From assembly GCA_023432995.1 (NCBI GenBank), contig JAEZES010000240.1:1-17428 (forward strand): a stretch of 17,428 nucleotides of DNA, written 5' to 3'. Positions 7,576 through 14,278 of this stretch are shown here, piece by piece; the stretch's first letter is position 1; each line of letters begins with the position of its first letter. The notes under the pieces were generated by a model. The model did no database searches, had not been told where the DNA came from, and saw only the letters and a list, made by a program, of their open reading frames with translations. The position numbers were made by a program, and so were the translations under genes. Origin of the DNA: Pseudomonadota bacterium (GTDB lineage: Bacteria > Pseudomonadota > Alphaproteobacteria > Sphingomonadales > Sphingomonadaceae).

Positions 7576-9666
7576 ATGAACGATGCCACTCCTCAGCGGC
7601 CGCCGGTTGCCGCGAAGAAGCCCTCCACCGTCACCCATCACGGGATCACCGTCGCCGACGACTACGCCTGGCTGCGCGACCCCGGCTATCCGGAAGTGAC
7701 CGACAAGGCGGTGCTCGAGCACCTCGCGGCCGAGAACGCCTGGTTCGAGGCGCGCATGGCGCCGCACAAGGATACGGTCGAGGCGCTGTTCAAGGAGATG
7801 CGCGCGCGGATCAAGGAAGCCGACAAGTCGGTCCCGCAGAAGGACGGCGACTAGCTCTACTGGATCGAGTTCGAGGAAGGCGCCGAGTACAAGAAATGGT
7901 GGCGCAAGCCCGTGGCGGGCGGCTCCGACGAGCTGATCCTCGACGAGCCGGCGCTGGCCGATGGCAAGGACTACTTCCGCCTCGGCGCGATCTCGGTCAG
8001 CCGGGACGGGAAGCGTCTCGCCTACTCGGTCGACGACAACGGCTCCGAGCGATTCACCGTGCGGATCAAGGACCTCGCCACCGGCCAGCACGTGCCCGAC
8101 GAGATCCCCGGCACGTTGTCGGCGCTGGTGTGGGTCGCCGACGACAAGGGGCTGATCTACTCGCTCGCCAACGAGCAGTGGCGCACCGACAACGCGCGGC
8201 TGCACTGGCTCGGCCAGCCGCTCGAGCAGGACGTCGAATTGTACCACGAGGACGACGACGGCTTTCGCGTCTCGGCCTCGCTCTCGGCGGCCGAGGACTG
8301 GGTGATCGTCTCGGCCGGCGACCACGAGACCAGCGAGGTGCGCCTGATCCCCGCCGCCGAGCCGCTTGCCGCGCCGATCCTCGTGCGCCCGCGCGAGAAG
8401 GGCGTCGAGTACGACGTCGACGTGCGCCCGGAGGCGGGCGGCGCGGTGCTCTACATCCACGCTAACGACACCCACGAGAACTTCCGCCTCGCCACCGCGC
8501 CGCTCGCCCGTCCGGGCGAGTGGACCACGCTGATCGAGGGCTCGGACGCGTTTTACCTGACCGGCTTCGAGCTGTTCCGCGACTTCTACGTGGTCGAGGG
8601 CCGCCTCGCCGGGCTCGACCGGCTCGAGATCCGCTACTACGACGACCCCGCCCGCATCGAGCCGATCGAATTCCCCGAGGCGAGCTACTCGGCCGGCACC
8701 GGCAACAACCCCGAGTACGAGCAGACGGTGATCCGGCTGTCGTACGAATCGATGGTCAGCCCGGCCTCGACCTACGACTTCCACGTCGCCGAGCGCCGGC
8801 TCGAGCTGCTCAAGGTGCAAGAAATCCCCTCGGGCTACGACCGCGAGCTGTACACGACCGAGCGGCTCGAGATTCGCGCGCGCGACGGCACGCCGATCCC
8901 GGTCTCGATCATGTACCGCCAGGACCGCCGGTCGCCGGGCCCGCTGCACCTCTACGGCTACGGCGCCTATGGCATCGCCATCGACCCGGGGTTCTCGACC
9001 ACGCGGCTGACCCTGGTCGACCGCGGCTTCGCCTACGCGATCGCGCACATCCGCGGCGGCGACGACCTCGGCCGCGCCTGGTACAAGGCCGGCAAGCTCG
9101 AGCAGCGCACCAACACCTTCACCGACTTCGTCGATGTCGCGCGCGGGCTGGTCGAGCGCGGCTACACCGAGGCCGGGCGGATCAGCATCTCGGGCGGCTC
9201 GGCCGGCGGCGAGCTCATGGGCGCGGTGATCAACTCCGACCCCGAGCTGTGGGGCGCGGTCGTCGCGCACGTGCCGTTCGTCGACGTGCTGGCGACGATG
9301 CTCGACGCCTCGCTGCCGCTGACTCCGGGCGAATGGCCCGAATGGGGCAACCCGATCGAGGACAGGGAAGCGTTCGAGCTGATCCGCAGCTACTCGCCCT
9401 ACGACAACGTCAGGGCGCAGGCCTACCCGCCGATGCTGGTCACCGCCGGCCTCAACGACCCGCGCGTGACCTACTGGGAACCGGCCAAGTGGGTCGCCCG
9501 CCTGCGCGAGCGCAAGACCGACGACAACGAGCTGCTCTTGAAGACCAACATGGGCGCCGGCCACGGCGGCAAGTCGGGCCGCTTCGAGAGCCTGCGCGAG
9601 ACGGCCGAGGAGTACGCCTTCATCCTGTGGCAGATGGGCGAGGAGGCCGGGAGCGAAGGGACGTAA
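7576..9666 (+). pseudogene. ptrB: Oligopeptidase B-like S9A serine peptidase interrupted by one in-frame TAG
   Basis: Prolyl-oligopeptidase-family peptidase of the oligopeptidase B type, which cleaves short peptides after basic residues in the cytosol. The frame from ATG 7576 to TAA 9664-9666 has 696 codons, the usual family length. It begins with VADDYAWLRDPGYPEV and has a seven-bladed propeller to about 410. The alpha/beta-hydrolase domain carries the triad Ser542 (GGSAGGE), Asp628 (GLNDPRV) and His663 (GAGHGGKSGR). A single TAG at 7852-7854 breaks it at codon 93, in DGD*LYWIEFEEG, where relatives usually have an aromatic residue, normally Tyr. TAC to TAG is one base. The frame continues without further damage. 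The upstream fragment (92 aa) cannot be active; a restart at GTG 7912 lacks a ribosome-binding site and would lose the N-terminal arm. It is either a very recent pseudogene, a sequencing error or a suppressed stop. GAGG lies just before the ATG. Confidence 0.88.
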
Positions 9667-9693
9667 CGGGTCACCCCATCCCACGTCTGAAAT

Positions 9694-9716
9694 ATAGGGA
9701 CAGTCCCTCTTTTCGT
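9694..9716 (+). terminator. Palindrome AGGGACAGTCCCT with T-rich tail, possible terminator or repeat remnant
   Basis: About 30 bp after the S9 peptidase stop, 9696-9708 is a perfect palindrome (AGGGAC, centre A, GTCCCT). It can fold as a 5-bp stem with a 3-nt loop followed by CTTTT. This fits a weak intrinsic terminator for the peptidase gene. The surrounding motif also resembles a short dispersed palindrome I recall from intergenic regions of other proteobacteria. A second inverted repeat, CTGCGGG (9727-9733) and CCCGCAG (9767-9773), follows. The spacer 9667-9789 contains no gene I can support. Confidence 0.4.
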
Positions 9717-9789
9717 GGGTTCCTTCCTGCGGGGAGGCGGGAGCGCGCGAAGCTCTGGATTCCCCGCCCGCAGCCGGTAGGCTCGCGCC

Positions 9790-10194
9790 ATGAGCCATAC
9801 CTTCGCCCGGACTTTCACCGCACTCCCCGAGCACATCGACGAGAACGGCCACGTCAACAACACCGTCTGGGTCCGCTGGATGGAGGACCTCGCCACCGCG
9901 CACTGGCTGCGCGACGCCGAGCCGGCCCACGTCGCCGCCTATGCCTGGGTCGTCACCCGGCACGAGATCGACTACCGCGGCAACATCGGCCTCGGCGACA
10001 GCGTCGAAGGGCTGACCGAGATCCGCGAGGGCCCGACCGGGGCGCGGTTCGACCGGCACTTCACCTTCAGCGACGCGAACGGCAGGGCCGTGGTCCGGGC
10101 CAGGACCACCTGGGCCATGATCGACCGCGCGAGCGGCAAGCTGATGCGGGTGCCTGCGGAGGTGTCGGCACCGTTCGTCGTCGCGCCGTCCTAG
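9790..10194 (+). CDS. Hotdog-fold acyl-CoA thioesterase (4HBT/YbgC-like)
   Basis: Cytosolic thioesterase that hydrolyses acyl-CoA to free acid and CoA; 134 aa, a single hotdog domain of normal length. The N-terminal region DENGHVNNTVWVRWMEDL (about residues 17-34) is the 4-hydroxybenzoyl-CoA thioesterase signature. It has the D-x-x-G-H-V-N motif holding the active-site acid/base and helix dipole. HEIDYRGNIGLGDSV matches the following beta-strands. Substrate chain length cannot be read from sequence. It follows the S9 peptidase after a 123-bp spacer with a possible terminator, so it is probably transcribed separately. No strong ribosome-binding site precedes the ATG (CCGGTAGGCTCGCGCC); AGG is about 9 nt upstream. 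Confidence 0.92.
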   Translation: MSHTFARTFTALPEHIDENGHVNNTVWVRWMEDLATAHWLRDAEPAHVAAYAWVVTRHEIDYRGNIGLGDSVEGLTEIREGPTGARFDRHFTFSDANGRAVVRARTTWAMIDRASGKLMRVPAEVSAPFVVAPS

Positions 10195-10196
10195 GC

Positions 10197-10226
10197 TTGA
10201 CAAGACGAACCAAATCGGTTAGTCTT
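10197..10226 (+). promoter_or_regulatory. Consensus TTGACA promoter overlapped by an operator-like palindrome, no gene downstream
   Basis: Three bases after the thioesterase stop, a perfect -35 box TTGACA (10197-10202) is followed after 17 bp by TAGTCT (10220-10225). The interval is filled by an inverted repeat of 10-bp arms with one mismatch, AAGACGAACC (10202-10211) and GGTTAGTCTT (10217-10226). Its core AACC-N5-GGTT is of the kind bound by TetR-type repressors. It points rightward, but the next gene is the oppositely oriented alanine dehydrogenase. The dyad could instead be a terminator hairpin for the thioesterase mRNA, although only TTT follows. The sequence match is direct; the regulator type is inference. 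Confidence 0.45.
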
Positions 10227-10296
10227 TGATCATCTTCCAACCTGATACAAGCGTTGTCGCCGGACGCGGCGAGAGTATGGACGTCAGTGCGAACAT

Positions 10297-10317
10297 TGGG
10301 ACCATTCGCGGGTCCCA
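10297..10317. terminator. 7-bp perfect hairpin between thioesterase and alanine dehydrogenase
   Basis: TGGGACC (10297-10303) and GGTCCCA (10311-10317) form a perfect stem with a 7-nt loop, 23 bp beyond the alanine dehydrogenase stop. No T-tract flanks it on either strand, so it would be an atypical terminator for alanine dehydrogenase (minus) or an mRNA-end stabiliser. The remainder of 10227-10340 holds no gene I can support. Confidence 0.35.
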
Positions 10318-10340
10318 CCGCTGCCGACGCCGTCGTCGCT

Positions 10341-11459
10341 TCACTCCGTGATCGCTTCCTCGACCGGCAGCAGCTTGTAGCCGAGCTCGCTCGCCACGGC
10401 CGGGTAGGTGACCCGTCCGGCGTGGACGTTGAGCCCGGCGGCGAGGTGCGGGTCGAAACGCATCGCCTGCTTCCAGCCGTGGTTGGCGATCCTGAGCGCG
10501 CGCGGCAGGGTCACGTTGTTGAGCGCGTAGGTGCTGGTCCGGGCGACGGCGCCGGGCATGTTGGCGACGCAGTAGTGGACGATGCCGTCGACCACGAAAG
10601 TCGGGTGGTCGTGCGTGGTCGGCCGGCTGGTCTCGAAGCAGCCGCCCTGGTCGATCGCCACGTCGACCAGCACCGAGCCGGTCTTCATGTCCTTGAGCAT
10701 CGCCCGCGTGACCAGCTTCGGCGCCGCCGCGCCCGGCACCAGCACCGCGCCGATCACCAGGTCGGCCCGGGCGACCATCTCGGCGACGTTGGCCTCGTTG
10801 GCGAAGCGTGTCTTGGCGCGGCTCTCGAAGTGGACCCCGAGCCGCTCGAGCACGTCGGGCTCGCGATCGAGGATCGTCACGTCGGCGCCGAGCCCGACCG
10901 CCATCTGCGCGGCGTTGAACCCGACCACGCCGCCGCCGATCACCGCCACTGTGCCGGGCATGACCCCGGGCACGCCGCCGAGCAGCACCCCGCGCCCGCC
11001 GTGCGCCTTCTCCAGCGCAGTCGCCCCGGCCTGGATGCTCATCCGCCCGGCGACCTGGCTCATCGGCTTGAGCAGCGGCAGCGTGCCGCCGGGGCCGGTG
11101 ACGGTCTCGTAGGCGATCGCGGTGACGCCCGACTTGACGAGGTCGGCGGTCTGCTCGGGGTCGGGCGCGAGGTGCAGGTAAGTGTAGAGCACCTGGCCCT
11201 CGTGCAGCTGCGCCCGCTCCTCGGCTTGCGGTTCCTTGACCTTCACCACCAGCTCGCACTCGGCGAAGATCGGCTCCGGCCCGTCGACGATCCTGGCCCC
11301 GGCGGCGCGGTACTGGTCGTCGGTCGCGCCGATGCCGAGGCCGGCGCCGCTCTCGACCCACACCTCGTGGCCGTGCTTGTGCAGTTCCTTGGCGCTTTCG
11401 GGGGTCAGCCCGACGCGGAATTCCTGGTTCTTGATCTCGCGCGGGCAGCCGATCAGCAT
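10341..11459 (-). CDS. ald: Alanine dehydrogenase
   Basis: Cytosolic NAD-dependent enzyme that interconverts L-alanine and pyruvate plus ammonium, linking amino-acid catabolism to central carbon. It is 372 aa, full length. The N-terminal substrate domain begins MLIGCPREIKNQEFRVGLTP with substrate-binding Arg15. Lys75 (VVKVKEP) and catalytic His96 (TYLHLAP) are in place. The Rossmann domain shows VAVIGGGVVGFNAAQMA at about 171-187, with an acidic residue after the second strand (LDRE, 197-200) as expected for NAD preference. The catalytic-loop Asp270 is in DVAIDQGG. All these positions match the well-studied mycobacterial enzyme. GGAGGA lies about 7 nt before the ATG. No neighbouring Lrp/AsnC regulator is present. 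It is divergent from a small membrane protein with 103 bp between starts, where I find no convincing promoter boxes. Confidence 0.97.
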   Translation of the reverse strand: MLIGCPREIKNQEFRVGLTPESAKELHKHGHEVWVESGAGLGIGATDDQYRAAGARIVDGPEPIFAECELVVKVKEPQAEERAQLHEGQVLYTYLHLAPDPEQTADLVKSGVTAIAYETVTGPGGTLPLLKPMSQVAGRMSIQAGATALEKAHGGRGVLLGGVPGVMPGTVAVIGGGVVGFNAAQMAVGLGADVTILDREPDVLERLGVHFESRAKTRFANEANVAEMVARADLVIGAVLVPGAAAPKLVTRAMLKDMKTGSVLVDVAIDQGGCFETSRPTTHDHPTFVVDGIVHYCVANMPGAVARTSTYALNNVTLPRALRIANHGWKQAMRFDPHLAAGLNVHAGRVTYPAVASELGYKLLPVEEAITE

Positions 11460-11562
11460 CGTCGCTCTCCTCCGGCGAACTCGTTACGCGTGGAACCAAA
11501 GCCGCGCAATCGAGCGATCGACGGGCTTGATCGAACCCGCCTCGCGCGCGCAGGGTCGGCCG

Positions 11563-11868
11563 ATGACCCGCAAAGAGGCAGGCAAACTGGCACTGGCGCT
11601 CCTGCTCGGGGCGGCGCTGGCGCTGCCCGCGGGCGTCGTCATCGGCCGCCTCGGCGGGGGAGGCGGCGAGGCGGAGCGGTCCGCGCGCGCCGTGGGCGCT
11701 GCAGGCCGCGACCTGTTCTCGCCGTCGGTCCTCTCCGACCCGGCGTTCCTCGAGCGCCAGCGCGAAGGCGTCGAAGCGCTCGAACGCCATTGCGCCCGCA
11801 CCGGGCAGGACTGTTCCGTGGCGCGCGCGGCGCGTCGGCGGCTCGACCGGCTCCGGGACGGCACCTAG
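11563..11868 (+). CDS. Small membrane-anchored protein of unknown function
   Basis: 101-aa protein that I do not recognise. One N-terminal hydrophobic segment (LALALLLGAALALPAGVVIG, about residues 8-27) could be a membrane anchor or an uncleaved signal. A Gly-rich linker (RLGGGGGE) leads to a charged, helical C-terminal part (FLERQREGVEALERHCART and on). Two cysteines at about 80 and 86 (HCARTGQDC) could form a disulfide if the tail is periplasmic. I use ATG 11563, with CAGGG about 8 nt upstream; open frame to 11236 is antisense to alanine dehydrogenase. Its stop is one base from the stop of the convergent gene at 11870. Codon use is like its neighbours, which supports a real gene. Confidence 0.72.
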   Translation: MTRKEAGKLALALLLGAALALPAGVVIGRLGGGGGEAERSARAVGAAGRDLFSPSVLSDPAFLERQREGVEALERHCARTGQDCSVARAARRRLDRLRDGT

Positions 11869-11869
11869 C

Positions 11870-12130
11870 TCAGTCCGGTGGATCGATCGGCAGCGAGCGG
11901 GTGAGTTCGGTCAGCTGCTCGGCGGCGGCGCGCGCGTTGGCGATGAACCGCTGCGTGGTCTCGTCGTCGGTCCGCTGCGAGATCAGCTCGAGGTTGCCGT
12001 TGACCACCTGCAGCAGGTTGCCGAGCTGGTGCGCCAGGTGCGCGGCGTGCTCGCGCACGGCGGCCTGCCGGATCCGCTCGGCCTCCTCGGCGGAGATCAG
12101 CCTGGTGTCGGTCGGCAGCGGGCTCGGCAT
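11870..12130 (-). CDS. Stand-alone histidine-kinase DHp-like (phosphoacceptor helix) protein
   Basis: 86-aa cytosolic protein, almost all helix. The segment AHLAHQLGNLLQVVNGNLEL (about residues 30-49) closely resembles the H-box of sensor kinases of the HDFNNLL/GNLEL type. It is followed by a second helix (RFIANARAAAEQLTELTRSL), giving the helical hairpin of a DHp domain. His34 is the candidate phospho-acceptor; the acidic residue that normally follows is Gln here. No ATPase domain follows and there is no frameshifted remnant downstream, because the next gene's stop is one base beyond. It could be a phosphotransfer or dimerisation-interference protein, or a domain kept only for structure. It starts 9 nt after the stop of the upstream lipoprotein gene, and its GAGG ribosome-binding site overlaps that stop, so the pair are coupled. 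Confidence 0.75.
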   Translation of the reverse strand: MPSPLPTDTRLISAEEAERIRQAAVREHAAHLAHQLGNLLQVVNGNLELISQRTDDETTQRFIANARAAAEQLTELTRSLPIDPPD

Positions 12131-12139
12131 CCTCGCACC

Positions 12140-13696
12140 TCAGCTCGGTTGGATCATGAAGATGTCGCCGCCGAACGAGACGATGAACAGGTTGCCGTCC
12201 TCGTCCTCGCCGAAGCTGGCGATATTGCTCAGGCTTCCCGCGTCGGGCGCGAACGCTGCGTTGCGGTTGGTGAAGCTGCTGCTCGGTTGCGTCGATCCCT
12301 GGACCAGGCTGGCCGACGGGACCGACCAGATGTTGTTGCTGATGAAGTCGGCGAAAATGTACAGCCCCTGCAGCGCCTCGACCGGTCCGCGGTAGACGAA
12401 GCCGCCGGTGATCGAATTGCCCTGCAGCGGCCCGTTGCCGTGTCCGTACTGGGCGACCGGCATCGTCAGCCCCGCCGGGTTGCTTCCCTGCAGCGGCTCG
12501 GTTCCCTCGAACAGCGGCCAGCCGAGGTTGAGCCCGGCCTGGGTGAGCTGGATTCGGTCGATCTCCTCGATCTCGCCCTGGCCGACGTCGCCTATCCACA
12601 GCTCGCCGGTCGCGCGATCGAAGCTGTTGCGGAACGGATTGCGCAGGCCGTAGAGCCAGACCTCGGCCGCGCCCCCGCCCGCGCTGTATGGATTGCTCGC
12701 GGGGATGCCGTAATCGCGCGCGGTGTCGGCCGGGAAGTCGTCGCGCGAGACGTCGAGCCGCAGCATCTTGCCGAGCAGCGTGTTGCGGTTCTGGCCGTTG
12801 CCGTCGGGATCGTTTGCGCCGCCGCCGTCGCCGGTGGCCATATACAGCAGGCCGTCGCGCCCGAAGCCGAGCCAGCCGCCGTTGTGGTTGTTGCGCGGAT
12901 GCGGGATCGCCAGCAGCAGGTCGCCGCTGTCGGCGTCGAGCGCGTCGCGCGCGGCGCCGGCCGCGCTGTAGCGGCGCAGTTCGAGGCGGCCGTCGAGCCC
13001 GGTCAGGAACACGTAGGCGCGGCCGCTGGTCAGGTAGTCGGGCGCCAGCGCCACCGCGAGCAGCCCCCGCTCGCCGTCGGTCGAGACCTGCCCGCGGATA
13101 TCGAGGAACGGCGTTGCGGCGACCGCCCCGCTGTCCGGGTCGAGCACGCGGATGCGGCCGGCGCGTTCGACCACCAGCACGCGGCCGCTGCCGTCGGGCA
13201 GCGCGGTCAGGAACAGCGGCGAGACGAAACCCGTGCCGACTCGGCGCACTGCGAAATTGCCGGCGACGGTATCGGTCACCGTGACGCGCAGGGTCTGCAT
13301 CGCGCCGGCGCCGAGGCTGTCGCTGGCGTTGACCACCACCACGTAGACGTTGTCGCCGTCGGCATCGGTCGGCGCGTCGAAATCGGGCGGGGTGCGGAAC
13401 GACAACGCACCGCCGGCGGTGATCTCGAGGGCGGCCGAATCGGTGCCCGACAGCGAAAACGTCACCGGATGGCCGTCGGGGTCGCTGGCCGTGACCAGGT
13501 GGACCGTTCCGGCGCTATTCTCGGCGATGGAGACCGCGCCGGCGGAGGTGATCACCGGCGGGGCGTTGACCGCGCCTCCGCCTCCGCCGCCTCCCCCTCC
13601 GCCGCCGCCGCTACCGCCGCCGCATGCGGCGAGGAGAAGGACGGCAGCCGCCGAGGTGAGCCGCAACGGCGCGCGGAACGGCGATGGAACCCTCAT
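12140..13696 (-). CDS. Cadherin-like / glucose-sorbosone dehydrogenase-type (PQQ) lipoprotein
   Basis: Predicted membrane-anchored sugar dehydrogenase-like beta-propeller of 518 aa. The signal ends with the lipobox LLAAC (Cys25). A linker of Gly, Ser and twelve consecutive Gly follows. A cadherin-like Ca2+ domain covers about residues 43-140 (SIAENSAGTVHLVTASDPDG, then DADGDNVYVVVVNASD). The propeller (about 145-518) carries hallmarks of the soluble glucose/sorbosone dehydrogenase family: RGLLAVALAPDY, NNHNGGWLGFGRDGLLYMA, ATGDGGGANDP and YGLRNPFRNSFD. PQQ and Ca2+ use is known for some members, not shown here. ATG 13696 is chosen for the lipoprotein signal; I see no clear ribosome-binding site. 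It is the first gene of a pair with the DHp-like protein. The frame continuing upstream to 14248 is antisense to the DUF6766 gene. Confidence 0.9.
   Translation of the reverse strand: MRVPSPFRAPLRLTSAAAVLLLAACGGGSGGGGGGGGGGGGAVNAPPVITSAGAVSIAENSAGTVHLVTASDPDGHPVTFSLSGTDSAALEITAGGALSFRTPPDFDAPTDADGDNVYVVVVNASDSLGAGAMQTLRVTVTDTVAGNFAVRRVGTGFVSPLFLTALPDGSGRVLVVERAGRIRVLDPDSGAVAATPFLDIRGQVSTDGERGLLAVALAPDYLTSGRAYVFLTGLDGRLELRRYSAAGAARDALDADSGDLLLAIPHPRNNHNGGWLGFGRDGLLYMATGDGGGANDPDGNGQNRNTLLGKMLRLDVSRDDFPADTARDYGIPASNPYSAGGGAAEVWLYGLRNPFRNSFDRATGELWIGDVGQGEIEEIDRIQLTQAGLNLGWPLFEGTEPLQGSNPAGLTMPVAQYGHGNGPLQGNSITGGFVYRGPVEALQGLYIFADFISNNIWSVPSASLVQGSTQPSSSFTNRNAAFAPDAGSLSNIASFGEDEDGNLFIVSFGGDIFMIQPS
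13574..13621. repeat. CCG/CCT-type low-complexity tract encoding a polyglycine linker
   Basis: Sixteen codons just after the lipobox of the glucose/sorbosone-dehydrogenase-type lipoprotein are Gly except for one Ser, written with mixed GGN codons. Triplet tracts like this slip easily, so linker length may vary between strains. Because the period is three, most changes would stay in frame. Confidence 0.8.
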
Positions 13697-13792
13697 TGAC
13701 GAAGGTAATGCATGCGCGTTCCGCTGGTTCCGGCCGCTCCCGGCGGCGCCGGCGACCGGCGGTGTCGCGGGGCACCGTTCCCTCCCTGCGGC

Positions 13793-13814
13793 GTTCTGGC
13801 GATGCATCCAGAAC
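13793..13814 (+). promoter_or_regulatory. Perfect hairpin immediately before the DUF6766 ribosome-binding site
   Basis: GTTCTGG (13793-13799) and CCAGAAC (13808-13814) are perfect 7-bp arms around an 8-nt loop (CGATGCAT), ending three bases before the GGGAG ribosome-binding site of the next gene. It may be an mRNA structure that tunes initiation or a protein-binding dyad. An alternative ATG (13802) lies in the loop. The rest of 13697-13792 shows no clear promoter. Confidence 0.4.
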
Positions 13815-13828
13815 CGGGGAGCACAGCG

Positions 13829-14275
13829 ATGGTGGACAGTCCCGAAACTCCCGAGCGCGTGGCGTCGAAACACGGCATCCTCGGCAAGTACGGCTACGCG
13901 TGGATCACGCTGGCGTTCTTCCTCGTCTCGATGCTGCTGCACTGGTACTTCGGCTGGCAGGCGTTCGAAGACGAGGCGCGCTCGCATGGCCAGACGGCGC
14001 AGCTGTCGGAATTCGCCACCCAGGCCGCGCGCGATATGTTCGAAAACTGGCAATCGGAGTTCCTCCAGCTGCTCTGGCAGGTCGTCGGCCTCGCGTATTT
14101 CCTCTACCTCGGCTCGCCCGCCTCGAAGGAGAACGACGACCGGCTCGAGGCCAAGATCGACGAGATCCTGCGGCTCAACGCCGGCGAGGCCGAAGGGCAG
14201 AAGCTGATCGACCGGATCGACCACGATTTCCTCCGCCACGGCGGTCACGCGCGCCCGGTCGGGAAAGCCGGCTGA
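13829..14275 (+). CDS. DUF6766 family membrane protein
   Basis: 148-aa protein of the DUF6766 type, function unknown. It has two predicted membrane helices, about 22-43 (GYAWITLAFFLVSMLLHWYF) and about 79-95 (LQLLWQVVGLAYFLYLG). Between them is a loop with the family-like stretch FENWQSEFLQLLWQV preceded by SHGQTAQLSEFATQAARDM. A charged helical tail follows (DDRLEAKIDEILRL). I chose ATG 13829 because GGGGAG lies 7 nt upstream; in-frame ATGs at 13802 and 13712 have no such site and add non-conserved, Pro/Gly-rich sequence. It converges on the GDSL hydrolase with 3 bp between stop codons. The DUF assignment is from memory of the family pattern. Confidence 0.85.
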   Translation: MVDSPETPERVASKHGILGKYGYAWITLAFFLVSMLLHWYFGWQAFEDEARSHGQTAQLSEFATQAARDMFENWQSEFLQLLWQVVGLAYFLYLGSPASKENDDRLEAKIDEILRLNAGEAEGQKLIDRIDHDFLRHGGHARPVGKAG

Positions 14276-14278
14276 CGC

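Noticed and set aside
7852..7854. TAG as a pyrrolysine codon
   Set aside because: Pyrrolysine is confined to certain archaea and a few bacteria with methylamine metabolism. Nothing in the window supports it, and peptidases of this family do not use it.
5313..8465. 1050-codon plus-strand open frame across aminopeptidase P and the peptidase start
   Set aside because: It runs antisense to a gene with all metal ligands and out of frame through the S9 gene; no domain is recognisable.
7912..9666. Re-initiation at GTG 7912 as an independent start of the S9 peptidase
   Set aside because: No ribosome-binding site is at the right distance, and it would remove the N-terminal arm and the conserved WIEFEEG segment that continues in frame from the upstream part.
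7048..10203. 1051-codon minus-strand open frame opposite the S9 peptidase and thioesterase
   Set aside because: Low-complexity Arg/Val/Gly shadow of two genes with clear catalytic motifs.
10277..10351. 24-codon plus-strand frame (MDVSANIGTIRG...) downstream of the orphan promoter
   Set aside because: There is only a poor ribosome-binding site, an Arg-rich tail, and overlap with the end of alanine dehydrogenase. It could be a remnant or leader peptide but cannot be supported as a gene.
10254..12395. 713-codon plus-strand open frame opposite alanine dehydrogenase
   Set aside because: The minus strand encodes a fully conserved alanine dehydrogenase; this frame has no domain and crosses three unrelated genes.
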